A stretch of 64,000 nt of DNA. Origin: Diplonema japonicum (Eukaryota > Euglenozoa > Diplonemea > Diplonemida > Diplonemidae). The stretch is from positions 293,201-357,200 of the forward strand of contig OZ025698.1 in NCBI GenBank assembly GCA_964019335.1, in the 5' to 3' direction. A model generated the notes under the pieces. It made no database searches and was not told the origin of the DNA. It saw nothing but the letters and a program-made list of their open reading frames with translations. Positions 37,108 through 45,882 of the stretch are shown one piece after another. Every line of letters begins with the position of its first letter. Position 1 is the first letter of the stretch. The translations under genes and the position numbers were made by a program.

Positions 37108-38538
37108 ATGGCACCGGTCCCCACTCCTCCCATGATGCCCCGGAGGCCGGACTCTGTACAGTCGTCAGTTGCATATATAAGAGGCACGCCGAGCATAGCA
37201 TCCTCACCTGTTCCAAAGGGCCCCGAGGAGATCAGGAGAGCGTGCGTCCGCGCGCTGGGGTACAGCGAGCTTCCGCAGAGCGCGGAGAACGACCGGCAGG
37301 AGGTGAAGGATCTTGTGTACGAGCACTGGAACAGAATCAAGAAGGTGAGGAAGAACCTGGACCTTTGCACGAACGGGTACGTCCCAGCGGCGTCGTTCTG
37401 CAAAAGCGTAGTCCAAGAGCTTGCCCTGAGGAGGGACAAGGACGCCAGAGTCCTCGCAGATATTGTACTGGACTGCGTGGTAGACAGCTCGAACTTCGAA
37501 CCGCATCCTCTGGCAAAGAACTCTGAGGGGCTCGTCGACATTGAAGCACTGTGGAAGCTCATCCAACGCCCCAAAAAAGGACTCGAGTGGAAGAAGCGAT
37601 TCAGAGCCGCTGGCGTCGTACCAGTATCACTGCAACGCCACACCACAGGAATAGAGTATACAAAAAAAAAGATTTTTTTTTTTTTCTTTCCAAAAAAAAA
37701 AAAGAAAAAAAAAAAAAAAAAAAAAAGTCAAAACCCACGGAGAACAAGCACAGGCCCGCCGTATGCGGTGTGTGGTGACGGTGATCACATGAAATGTCTT
37801 ATAAAGGAGTATTTCTTGCACAGATGCCGGTTGATGAGGGACTGCTTGCAACGACACGGTCCCCTGTCGAGACAGGGGATGCTGACGACAGAGGAGTTCC
37901 GCAAGGCGATGTTCACGATCGAAAAACACGGGACGAACAACAGGGAGATCGACGCCTTGATCGAGGTGGTGGACCCAAGGAACACGGGGTTCGTGAACAT
38001 CACAGATTTCTTGGATAAGTTTGGGTTGGAATACCTGAAGGGCCGCTCCATGCGAATTTCAGTAGGAAGAGACAACAATGATGGTGATAGCCACACATTG
38101 CAATGGCCATCGAGCACCCAACCCGAATACAAGCGAACAGCTTTGATGGAAAAACTGCGATGCAAGCAACTGCGGACCAAGAAAGTCGCGTCGTCCCGCT
38201 CCAGCACACTCCGCAAGAAGTTCGGAAAAAGTCAACGTGAAAACTTGAAGTTGTATGACCAGTCGTTTTCCGAAATATCGCGGGAGAAGAGGGCCGAAAA
38301 CACAATCTCACCAACAGAGAAGCCGAAACCCCACCCCAAGAAGATAAAGTGGTGCTACATCACACCCAGTGCAACCCATCTCGGGAACGTTTCGTCAGGT
38401 CCCTCCAATTATAACCTCGGTGGGAAACATTTCAAAGCAAGGTGCTTGCGTCCACACCCTCCTTCCTCGCAATCAGAAGAATTCCCGGCGGCTCCGTCCA
38501 ATCTCGCAGAAGAGAACTCTGCTGCGGTGGTGTGTTGA
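37108..38538 (+). CDS. EF-hand-like protein with one intron
   Basis: Proposed exons are 37108-37655 and 37728-38538, about 452 residues. EF-hand-like helix-loop-helix units are seen: LDLCTNGYVPAASF, then DPRNTGFVNITDFLDKF; both lack some calcium ligands, so binding may be weak. A basic Ser/Lys-rich tail follows (from about 300). The 72 nt intron has GTATAC at its 5' end, a T run, a ~40-A stretch and AAAAAG at its 3' end; removal restores the frame and drops poly-Phe and poly-Lys. The start was taken at the first ATG after CCCCAAG, which fits an acceptor at 37106. The composition and EF-hand pairs resemble flagellar axonemal proteins, which is only suggestive. Confidence 0.65.
   Translation: MAPVPTPPMMPRRPDSVQSSVAYIRGTPSIASSPVPKGPEEIRRACVRALGYSELPQSAENDRQEVKDLVYEHWNRIKKVRKNLDLCTNGYVPAASFCKSVVQELALRRDKDARVLADIVLDCVVDSSNFEPHPLAKNSEGLVDIEALWKLIQRPKKGLEWKKRFRAAGVVPVSLQRHTTGIEYTKKKIFFFFFPKKKKKKKKKKKSQNPRRTSTGPPYAVCGDGDHMKCLIKEYFLHRCRLMRDCLQRHGPLSRQGMLTTEEFRKAMFTIEKHGTNNREIDALIEVVDPRNTGFVNITDFLDKFGLEYLKGRSMRISVGRDNNDGDSHTLQWPSSTQPEYKRTALMEKLRCKQLRTKKVASSRSSTLRKKFGKSQRENLKLYDQSFSEISREKRAENTISPTEKPKPHPKKIKWCYITPSATHLGNVSSGPSNYNLGGKHFKARCLRPHPPSSQSEEFPAAPSNLAEENSAAVVC
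37656..37727 (+). other. Cis-intron, 72 nt
   Basis: GTATAC at the start and AAAAAG at the end, with T and A homopolymers between. Phase 2, in frame. Confidence 0.6.
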
Positions 38539-38832
38539 AGGCACTCACCATACCATTACTGTTTTGTGGGGGGAAAAAAAAAAGGGAGGTAAAAAAAAAA
38601 AAAAAAAAAAAAAAAAAGTGTCGGACTGATAATGCCCGGCCTGATAGTATTTTACAGTATTTTTTTTAGAAATAAAAAAAAAAAAAAAAAACAGAATTGG
38701 GATGAGGGGGGATCTTTTCAGACCAACCCAGTGGCCCTGTTTTTCTCATTCCCCCTTATTGTAGTCATTATCATTGTTTCTCTCCGCTCTTTTTTATATT
38801 TTAAAAAGTAAAAAAGAAAGAAGAAAAAAAAA

Positions 38833-39462
38833 ATGCCGGTAAAATGGAAACCACACATCCCCAACGACCTACCGGGAGATCTTATAGTGCCGGAGGATAA
38901 AGGTATTAAGGTTTTGACCCTTGTAGCGGTTGTCAGAGGGGAAGGCAAAACGCAAGAAATACTACTGGGGAGAAAGGCAAGGGGTTTTGGAAAGGACAAG
39001 TGGAACGGCTTCGGAGGGAAAGTCGAGGCTGGTGAGACCATAGAAGCCGCCGCTAAAAGAGAGCTACGAGAGGAGAGCGGGCTGAAAGCAGAGAAGATGG
39101 ACAAAACCGGCGTTATGTTTTTCTGGTTTTTAGAAGAGGAACCACACCTGATGGAAGTCCACCTATTCGTCTGCACTTCTTACTCTGGCACCATTGAAGA
39201 GTCTGAAGAAATGAACCCCATCCAGTGGTTTTCTCCCACTGCAGTTCCTTACAGTTTGATGTGGCCTGATGACAAGTTCTGGCTCCCCAGGATTTTTTCT
39301 CCCGAACGAAAACCGTTTCTAGGAAAGTTTGAGTTTTCCAATCTTTCGGAAATGGGCTCATTTGAAATACATGACATAGATAAGGAGTATTTTACCGCAT
39401 TTAGAATTGCGGACGCGGACACAAACACCACCCCGAGCTGTGTGTGGGCGAAGAAAAATTGA
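38833..39462 (+). CDS. Nudix hydrolase, MTH1/NUDT1-like
   Basis: It encodes 209 residues. The Nudix box lies at about 61-84: GGKVEAGETIEAAAKRELRE followed by ESGL, with all essential Glu residues. It is preceded by GFGKDKWNGF, the sequence characteristic of MTH1-type enzymes that hydrolyse 8-oxo-dGTP and related oxidised nucleotides. An N-terminal extension of ~25 residues (DLPGDLIVPEDKGI) and a C-terminal part of ~125 residues complete the fold; the latter contains NPIQWFSPTAVP, like MTH1's substrate-pocket region. The substrate is inferred from the family only. The ATG directly follows an A run. No targeting signal is seen, so cytosolic or nuclear action is likely. Confidence 0.85.
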   Translation: MPVKWKPHIPNDLPGDLIVPEDKGIKVLTLVAVVRGEGKTQEILLGRKARGFGKDKWNGFGGKVEAGETIEAAAKRELREESGLKAEKMDKTGVMFFWFLEEEPHLMEVHLFVCTSYSGTIEESEEMNPIQWFSPTAVPYSLMWPDDKFWLPRIFSPERKPFLGKFEFSNLSEMGSFEIHDIDKEYFTAFRIADADTNTTPSCVWAKKN

Positions 39463-39481
39463 GCCCTTTTTTTTTTTTCTT

Positions 39482-39517
<36 letters not shown>

Positions 39518-39574
39518 TATTTTTTTTTTGTCAGTTGCACAACAGACAAAACCAACAGTAGGTATAAAAAAAAA

Positions 39575-39890
39575 ATGCAGAGAGTATCAAACAGCGCGAC
39601 GATGTCCCTCCTCAGGAGGGCTGCGATTCAGAAGAGGACATACGTTCCTGGGAAAGTATGGAGGGGGGGGGAAAAAAAGTATTAAAAAAATAATAATACA
39701 GATCATCAAGCCCGAGCATGTGCTCAACGTGGCTAAGATGGAATACGTGAGGCCCAGCTTTATTGGGAACTGGATGGGCACCGGGCTCCTGTCCTTCATC
39801 CACCTGGCTCCCCTTTACTTCGGCTCCGTGATCTTCGTGTTCTGGTGCAGGGGTGGTTTCGCGGGTGAGATCCCCCCCCCTCTTGACTAA
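39575..39890 (+). CDS. Small membrane protein with N-terminal presequence, one intron
   Basis: Proposed exons are 39575-39655 and 39702-39890, 89 residues. The N-terminus MSLLRRAAIQKRTYVPGK is basic and Ala/Leu-rich, like a mitochondrial presequence. The second exon encodes one hydrophobic helix (FIGNWMGTGLLSFIHL, then APLYFGSVIFVFWC). This plan resembles small single-span subunits of respiratory complexes, but no family is recognised. The intron (39656-39701) is 46 nt: GTATGG, G and A runs, then TACAG. It is joined in frame between PGK and IIKP. A further intron starting GTGAGAT after GFAG is possible but no acceptable downstream exon was seen. The ATG at 39575 is first; an internal ATG at 39602 would also work. 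Confidence 0.5.
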
Positions 39891-39909
39891 TCATGTCCTC
39901 CCCCCCGTT

Positions 39910-39943
39910 CCCACGACCTCCCTTGATTTTTTTTTTCCGTCAG
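39910..39943 (+). promoter_or_regulatory. Possible trans-splice acceptor for MSH4
   Basis: A C/T-rich tract ends TTTTTTTTTTCCGTCAG. The MSH4 ATG is about 230 bases on, so the leader would be long. Confidence 0.35.
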
Positions 39944-40176
39944 TGTTTTTTTTTTTTTTTTTTTTTTTTTTTTTGTTTCCACCGGGTTTTCTTTTTTTTA
40001 TTATTATTTGTGGGCCCCCCTCCACTTGTACCCAACCAGAAAGCTTCCTTTTCTTTTTTTTTAAAACAAATAGTGGCTTTTTTTTTTTTATACCCCTTAT
40101 ATCTTTGTATCTCCAATCGTTTCTATTGTTGAAAAGAAGAAACCCCCTCCCCCCCACAAAAGGAACATTGCCACAC

Positions 40177-42828
40177 ATGTCATCTAGAATCCAAACAGCT
40201 GGTTCAATTTCCACCGCAACGTCAGCGACAGCATGGAGAGGGGAGGTGGTGCTTGGGATTATTGGAAACAAGGGTAACGAGGTCGGGGTTTGCGCCTGCA
40301 ACCTGCACACGATGGAATTCACTCTAATGCAGTTTTCCGACCAGCCCACATTGCCGCAGACCCTGACCTTGGTGCACCAGCTAGGCGTCGCGGAGATTGT
40401 ACTTCCGAGCACAACTGTGGAAACAGAGCTAAGCAACACCCTGAGAACAAGCCTGAAGGAAAGCGTAACATTCCTTGCCGTCCCTAGGCGTGATTTCAAT
40501 GAAGTTAACGGGCTGCGGTTCATATCACATATCGCAGTCAACACAAATGTCATTTCCGAGCTCAGCTCATCCAACAAGTACCTTTCTGTAGCATGTGCCG
40601 CAGCGGTGATACGATATGTCGAATACCTCCGTAAAACTACGCTAGCACCGAAATCCACTCGGGTTGCGTACCGCTGCATCCACGACCGTGTTTCAATAGA
40701 CAGAGCGTCGTGCGGCCACCTCGGGCTGATCCAACCTTCCGTTAAACAAAAATCCGGAACATTGATGGCGCATGTGGACCATACCCTGACACAAGGCGGG
40801 AAGAGATTACTCAGATCGAATTTGTTGATGCCCATTTGTAACAAGACCACATTGGAGACCCGTCTTGTCGCTGTCGCCGCATTACGTGAGAAGGACGCCG
40901 CGAGGCAAGACGTTCGGAAGCAGCTCAAAAGCGTGCAGTCCGACGTTGATCATCTGCTGTCGAAGTTCGCGACACCATCGCCTTCAAATCGTGATGTGAA
41001 CTACACGGAGACAACAATAAAACACGTTCTCGGCCTGCGTGGGGTCATCAACGCGGTGCCTGCCTTGTCGGCTTCATTGGAGCCTCTGACGAGTGCCGTG
41101 TTGCTATCGTCGATTGAGGATGCGTTCAACACGGCAGATCTCGACGCCATTAAGGACAGGATTGACACAGTCATAGATACTGCTGTGCAGAAGGAAAAGA
41201 AGGTCAGCTCGTCCATCGCCAAGACCATCCTTGTCTTTTCCGTGAGGTCCGGGATCGACGGGATGCTGGATGTCGTTCGCAGCCAGTATTCGTCCATCCT
41301 CGAACAAATCTACTCGACCGCAGGTCTCGTCAGCAAAGAGTACAGCATGACGAGCCTGAAGGTCGTGCACACTTCTACGCGTGGCTTTGTGCTGCAATGC
41401 GACAGGTCTGAGATCAGTAAAGGTGCCGAAACCTTTCTTATGCGCACCTTTTCGAAACGCAAGGCGCAGTTCTCAACGCAGGAGCTTGTGTCGTTGAACA
41501 ACAAGCTGCGCGACGCGTACGGCGAGATCATCACCAGAACGAACATACAGATCTGCACCCTCGTCGACGCCATTCGAAAGAAGATGAACTCGTTCTTCAG
41601 AGTCAGCGAAGCCATCTCTCTCCTCGACCTTTTGCAGTCCGCCGCCACGCACTCCATCATCCACGAAGGTTACTGCGCTCCAAAATTCTCCACAACCAAC
41701 ACGACCAAGATCAAACAGGGCCGCCACCCATTATGGGACGGAGGGGTAAAGGGCGGTGGTTCGTACATCCCCAACGACACCACTGCGGAGGGTGGGAAAC
41801 TGCTTCTTTTAAGCGGTCCGAACATGAGCGGGAAAACTACGTATCTCACACAAGTTGCAACCATCATGGTGATGGCGCACATGGGGCTCTATGTCCCTGC
41901 TGTGGAGGCAGAGCTTCCCTTGCTAGACAGCGTGTTCACAAGGCTGGGGCTTGATGATTCGATTGAAGCAAACGCAAGCACGTTCACAATGGAAATGCGC
42001 GAGGCTGCGCACCTTTTACGCAACTCCACACCGCGGTCTTTAGTCGTTATCGATGAGCTTGGCAGAGGAACCTCCAACCTCGAAGGTGCTGCCTTGGCCT
42101 TCTCCATTGCAGAGCGTCTTGCCAAGATAGAATGCCTCACGATATTCGCCACGCATTACGTACAGCTCCACTGCCTGCCTTCGATACACAGCAATGCCGT
42201 CAATGTTCATTTCACGGTGAAGCCGGAAGGCGAGGCGCTGCGTTGTTTGTACAAATTGGAAAGCGGGAGCTGCTCACTAAGCCGGTACGGGATATCCCTT
42301 GCAAGGGAGATGAAGTTCCCTCCTGACGTACTACGGCTTGCCAATGAGATGAGCACGAAGCTGCTCGTTGAAGAGAGCACTTCTCTAGCAAGAGACCATT
42401 GGAAGCTGCTGCACACCTACGCGGATAAGTTTTTGGGAGTGATCTTTGGGGGAGATCACCTTCCTGATGGCGACAGGAAAATTTGCTTAGAGAGAATCAA
42501 AACGGAGCTGGAGGCAGTGGTCTCGATCGACGAGCTGCTCAGACATGCTAGCAGGGAGGATGTGCCTGTGCCCATGCAGAAGCCTGTTGATGTTGAAAAC
42601 GAGTGTCCCACACAGCTTATCGAGGATGCCCCTAGTTGGTGTCCTTCACGTAAGCGTCCGCTTGCACCTTCCTCCTCAACGCCAGAGCTCAACCTTTCGT
42701 CTTCATATGTCGGCACTGCTGCGTCTGCGAGTGTCGTCCCTCAGTGGGGCTTCAGTTCGGACGCTGCCTCCCCCAACCTCTCTCCTTCGTCGAAGAAGAG
42801 TCCGGCCTTCAGTTGGGATTTCCACTGA
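40177..42828 (+). CDS. MSH4: MSH4, meiotic MutS homologue
   Basis: It encodes 883 residues. The MutS N-terminal mismatch-recognition domain is absent, as expected for MSH4/MSH5. The core (about 200-530) has the lever/clamp region, with RYVEYLRKTTLAPKS close to MSH4. The ATPase has Walker A GPNMSGKTTYL (about 545), the MSH4-like DDSIEANASTFTMEMREA and Walker B LVVIDELGRGTS (about 620). MSH4 pairs with MSH5 to stabilise recombination intermediates during meiosis; MSH5 is not in this window. A Ser/Pro-rich tail of ~90 residues after the ATPase is extra. No intron is seen. The ATG used (MSSRIQTAGSIS) is the first after homopolymeric sequence and fits the family N-terminus. MSH5 was considered but the conserved segments match MSH4 better. 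Confidence 0.88.
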   Translation: MSSRIQTAGSISTATSATAWRGEVVLGIIGNKGNEVGVCACNLHTMEFTLMQFSDQPTLPQTLTLVHQLGVAEIVLPSTTVETELSNTLRTSLKESVTFLAVPRRDFNEVNGLRFISHIAVNTNVISELSSSNKYLSVACAAAVIRYVEYLRKTTLAPKSTRVAYRCIHDRVSIDRASCGHLGLIQPSVKQKSGTLMAHVDHTLTQGGKRLLRSNLLMPICNKTTLETRLVAVAALREKDAARQDVRKQLKSVQSDVDHLLSKFATPSPSNRDVNYTETTIKHVLGLRGVINAVPALSASLEPLTSAVLLSSIEDAFNTADLDAIKDRIDTVIDTAVQKEKKVSSSIAKTILVFSVRSGIDGMLDVVRSQYSSILEQIYSTAGLVSKEYSMTSLKVVHTSTRGFVLQCDRSEISKGAETFLMRTFSKRKAQFSTQELVSLNNKLRDAYGEIITRTNIQICTLVDAIRKKMNSFFRVSEAISLLDLLQSAATHSIIHEGYCAPKFSTTNTTKIKQGRHPLWDGGVKGGGSYIPNDTTAEGGKLLLLSGPNMSGKTTYLTQVATIMVMAHMGLYVPAVEAELPLLDSVFTRLGLDDSIEANASTFTMEMREAAHLLRNSTPRSLVVIDELGRGTSNLEGAALAFSIAERLAKIECLTIFATHYVQLHCLPSIHSNAVNVHFTVKPEGEALRCLYKLESGSCSLSRYGISLAREMKFPPDVLRLANEMSTKLLVEESTSLARDHWKLLHTYADKFLGVIFGGDHLPDGDRKICLERIKTELEAVVSIDELLRHASREDVPVPMQKPVDVENECPTQLIEDAPSWCPSRKRPLAPSSSTPELNLSSSYVGTAASASVVPQWGFSSDAASPNLSPSSKKSPAFSWDFH

Positions 42829-42967
42829 GGATCGGCTCTGCTGTCATTTACACTCAATCTTGCATCTTTTTCTATTTTTATTTATATTTTTTTTTTAAAC
42901 TTAAATGCGGAAAAGGGTATTAAAAAAAAAGGGGGTGGGACGAAAAGAAAGAAGAAGAAACTATAAT

Positions 42968-44242
42968 ATGGACCTACACGTCACACTGTGCGGAAGGATG
43001 TGTACCGTCACAATCGAGGCCAACGAGACCCTTGGCGGTCTTAAGGCATTGATCGAAAATGAGCTAGGCTGCTTGGTGTGCTCGCAGATTCTCAAAGTCG
43101 ATGGAGTCACTCTTCAAGACGACAACGGAGTGAAGCTGAGCGAGCTGGGACTGTACTCAGGAGAAACGATTGAGGTGGTGGCTTCAACAGAGACAGTTGC
43201 GAGGGATTACATACGGCGCCATGGGATGCACAGCGACTATAACGCGCTGTCGCGTGCTGTGAAGACCGGCAACGTTGAGGCGGTCATGCATCTAACAAAC
43301 CTCGTACCTGCAGAAGAGCGGCCAGAGTCCTGCGACCTTCTTCAACATGCAATTCAAGCAAAGTGTCTACCCATTATGGAGTATTTGACAAACGCAAAAC
43401 CTCCAACAGCAGAAGACATGATAGCAGCGGTGAGGAACAAACAGAAGGACATTGTGGAGCTTCTTCTTACAAAGGGTGGGATGCTGGACTCAGAGCGAAA
43501 CGACTTCCTCCCGTTGAGGGTTGCGATGCAAAGCCCGTGCGATCCAGAGTTCCTGGAATTCCTCTACAAGAGAGGTGCGAAGCTGTTGCGAGAGTTTTCC
43601 GACTGCGCGCTCCACAAGCCGAACATGGAGTTCCTCGTGGGGCGAGGTGTTCCTATGACAGGGCACACAATGGTGAACGTGTGCAAGAACATGAAAACCC
43701 TGGATGGTGATTCACCTTTGTGCTTCGTACCCTCTTTCGAGTATCTCGTCTCTCAAGGTATTGATGTGAACTTCACAAACGAAGAAGGCGAGAACGGGCT
43801 GCACAAGGCTTTGACGAATGGCGTCACCGACGTGGTACAGTACCTATTGGATCATGGTGCCGTACCCTCGAATTATGAGGATAATGCAGGATGGGGTGCC
43901 TTGCACACGGCTGTTCAAGCCGGCTTGAAAGCTTCTGTTATACAGCAGCTTATCACGTTCCCGAACATCAACATCGACATGACTGACAACCTCAGCAGGA
44001 CGGCTCTTAACCTCGCGTGTTCCTGTGGGAAGGTAAGCCTTGCCATGGCACTTCTCGATGCTGGTGCTGACCCCTGCATCAAAGACAACCATTTCGGCTG
44101 GAACGCTTACCACACTGCCTTGTGGTCGGAGCTACCCACGGTGGCAGACACCATCAGGGCCTCACACCCCCACCTCGCCACCGCAACGGACAAGTACGGA
44201 AAGCTTGCAGCAGCGTATACGACGCCGGCTAGAGAACGGTGA
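42968..44242 (+). CDS. UBL-ankyrin protein, second paralogue
   Basis: It encodes 424 residues from this ATG (MDLHVTLCGRMCTVTIEA). Residues 1-73 form a ubiquitin-like domain closing with DNGVKLSELGLYSGETIEV. Ankyrin-like repeats follow (about 95-420): AVKTGNVEAVMHL, EENGLHKALTNGVTDVVQY, WGALHTAVQAGLKASVIQQL and RTALNLACSCGKVSLAMALL. The architecture matches the 873-residue protein at 22048. No catalytic domain is visible. An in-frame ATG at 42905 would add 21 Lys/Arg-rich residues and is possible; the later one fits the domain boundary. A scaffold or ubiquitin-system adaptor role is inferred only from architecture. Confidence 0.75.
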   Translation: MDLHVTLCGRMCTVTIEANETLGGLKALIENELGCLVCSQILKVDGVTLQDDNGVKLSELGLYSGETIEVVASTETVARDYIRRHGMHSDYNALSRAVKTGNVEAVMHLTNLVPAEERPESCDLLQHAIQAKCLPIMEYLTNAKPPTAEDMIAAVRNKQKDIVELLLTKGGMLDSERNDFLPLRVAMQSPCDPEFLEFLYKRGAKLLREFSDCALHKPNMEFLVGRGVPMTGHTMVNVCKNMKTLDGDSPLCFVPSFEYLVSQGIDVNFTNEEGENGLHKALTNGVTDVVQYLLDHGAVPSNYEDNAGWGALHTAVQAGLKASVIQQLITFPNINIDMTDNLSRTALNLACSCGKVSLAMALLDAGADPCIKDNHFGWNAYHTALWSELPTVADTIRASHPHLATATDKYGKLAAAYTTPARER

Positions 44243-44616
44243 AAGAAAAGTTCCCCCATCCCCATTTCCTTTATTGGCTAGCTTCCACTCCCAGGCCCCC
44301 CCCGGTTTTTTTTATTTCTTCTTTTTTTTTTCTCCAGAGACTTGCACCTTGTTCACATTGACTGTAACGCTAAAACAAGTACTAGAACGGTGACCTCTTG
44401 CCTGATTACCTGAGTCCGAAACTGAGGCCGCGGACCTCGCTTTTTTTTTCTCAGGCGTCCTGCCACAGCCTGTCTCCACTAACTCCTCCAGTCGGGGATG
44501 CATAGTGTGAACTTGAGACCAACACCCTTGTCATCATCTACAGCCTTCTGTATAGATTTCTTCTGTGCAGACATTTCTTTTAAAAACGAGATGGGTTTTA
44601 TTTTTCTTTGGTTCTT
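44243..44616. other. Spacer with two AG acceptor-like sites
   Basis: Sites at about 44336 (TTCTCCAG) and 44454 (TTTTCTCAG) follow pyrimidine tracts, but no supported open frame follows either. A minus-strand frame across 44479-44661 looks like chance. Confidence 0.4.
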
Positions 44617-44861
44617 GGTCGGGAAAAGTACTCTCCAACCTGGGACGCTAGAAGGAGCCATTGAAGGGTGAAGAGGTCAGCACCTGGAGGAGTCGCGAGA
44701 TTTGACCGAAATGACCATACCCCCTTCCCTTTTTAGGGCATGCGGCTTTCGTCTTAGGGGCTTGCATGTTAATTTGAATTTTTGTTCACACCTGGATGAG
44801 CCCTTTGTTGTGTCGCAGGGCATGCAGCTTTCGTCTCAGGGAGCTTGCATGTTAATTTGAG
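44617..44861 (+). ncRNA. Candidate small RNA module (R2 copies 2 and 3)
   Basis: Related to 8094-8238. The 5' block GGTCGGGAAAAGTACTCTCC is followed by one hairpin 3' end (44737-44777) and then a second copy of that 3' end (44818-44861), each with CATGC/GCATG closing the hairpin and TTAATTTGA after it. T runs follow the last. The three 3' ends differ by a few bases, mostly in the loop. It lies just upstream of the C2H2-like gene. Identity unknown. Confidence 0.35.
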
Positions 44862-44890
44862 TTTTTTTTTTTTTTTTTTTTGAGGAGAAC

Positions 44891-45730
44891 ATGGGCCAGG
44901 CACCAACGACGGAGGTATCGCACACGCAAGGATTCAGATGCGACCTGTGCAAGTCTCCACACCCGGACACGGTGACCTTACTCCGCCATCAGCTGTATGA
45001 GTGCGCCTGTGCACAAGAGGAACTGGCACTAGACGGAATGGAGCCGTTGCGCAACAGATCAGGATGGCCCCTATGTCTGGAGCTGCACGCGATACTGCCG
45101 AGGGGGCATGTCTTCGCACACCTGGAGAAGCTGCAGCGATACATGGCTGTGGTAGTCGGGAAACGGGATGTGGAGCTCATGCAAATAGACAACGCCAGCA
45201 CACAGCCGCTGCCGTGGGTACGCAATGTGGAGGGAAGGAGATGCCTCGTGCCAACGGCGGGGGAGCTCGAAGGAGTGGGAGGAATCGTCGCAGAATTCCT
45301 GAACCCGCTGCTGCAGTGGTTGTCACAGCTACGATGGGTGAAGGAGGACACCAGCTCTGAAGTGTCAGCGGTGGAATTGGCCATCGACTTCGAATGGACG
45401 ACAGGCAAGTTACTGGGGGGTCTGCTGGAAGATAGGGCTCGCAAGATCAAAGCACTGATAAGAAAGCTGAACGCGGCATGCAGGGCACGGAAGAAGCCAC
45501 GCCCCTTCCCAGCAGATGAACAGAAGAGAGTGAAGTCCCTCATCGCAATAGGTGGGAAGACGGCTATGGGTTTCGCCAGGAGGCCCATCTTCGCCACCCA
45601 CACCACTCACGACAAGCTGATGGAACTGAAAGCCGCTTACAAGCGAGACCGCATCACACGACTCCGCAAGACGCTCAAGGCCTCGATTGGAACGAAAGCA
45701 ATGCTCCAGAAGGGGAGTATAAAAAGATAA
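44891..45730 (+). CDS. C2H2-like zinc-finger protein, hypothetical
   Basis: It encodes 279 residues. Residues 16-39 form a finger-like motif, FRCDLCKSPHPDTVTLLRHQ followed by LYEC (C-x2-C, H-x4-C). The middle contains SAVELAIDFEWTTGKLLGGL; similar ELAxDFExxTG sequences occur, to my recollection, in C-terminal parts of some protist retroelement proteins, but I cannot confirm this here. The C-terminus (200-279) is Lys/Arg-rich. It starts right after a T run that ends the R2 repeat module, with GAGGAGAAC before the ATG. It may be a retroelement fragment or a DNA/RNA-binding host protein. Confidence 0.55.
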   Translation: MGQAPTTEVSHTQGFRCDLCKSPHPDTVTLLRHQLYECACAQEELALDGMEPLRNRSGWPLCLELHAILPRGHVFAHLEKLQRYMAVVVGKRDVELMQIDNASTQPLPWVRNVEGRRCLVPTAGELEGVGGIVAEFLNPLLQWLSQLRWVKEDTSSEVSAVELAIDFEWTTGKLLGGLLEDRARKIKALIRKLNAACRARKKPRPFPADEQKRVKSLIAIGGKTAMGFARRPIFATHTTHDKLMELKAAYKRDRITRLRKTLKASIGTKAMLQKGSIKR

Positions 45731-45829
45731 CCCCCCCCTAACCCACCCAAGGGCGGCCCTCCATGAGGGGGTTTGTCCTGCACTTTGAGTTTTTTTATAC
45801 ATTATTCAGACCGTTGTAAGTATATCCTT

Positions 45830-45851
45830 TTTTTTAAATCTGGCACCACAG
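45830..45851 (+). promoter_or_regulatory. Probable trans-splice acceptor for the giant Ig-like gene
   Basis: TTTTTTTTAAATCTGGCACC then ACAG; the first in-frame ATG is 32 bases downstream. Confidence 0.45.
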
Positions 45852-45882
45852 GCGAGCCGGGGAGGGGGGGGAGGGGAGGGGA

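Noticed and set aside
45729-45752. CCCTAACCC as telomeric repeat
   Set aside because: Only one unit is present among a C run; not a telomere array.
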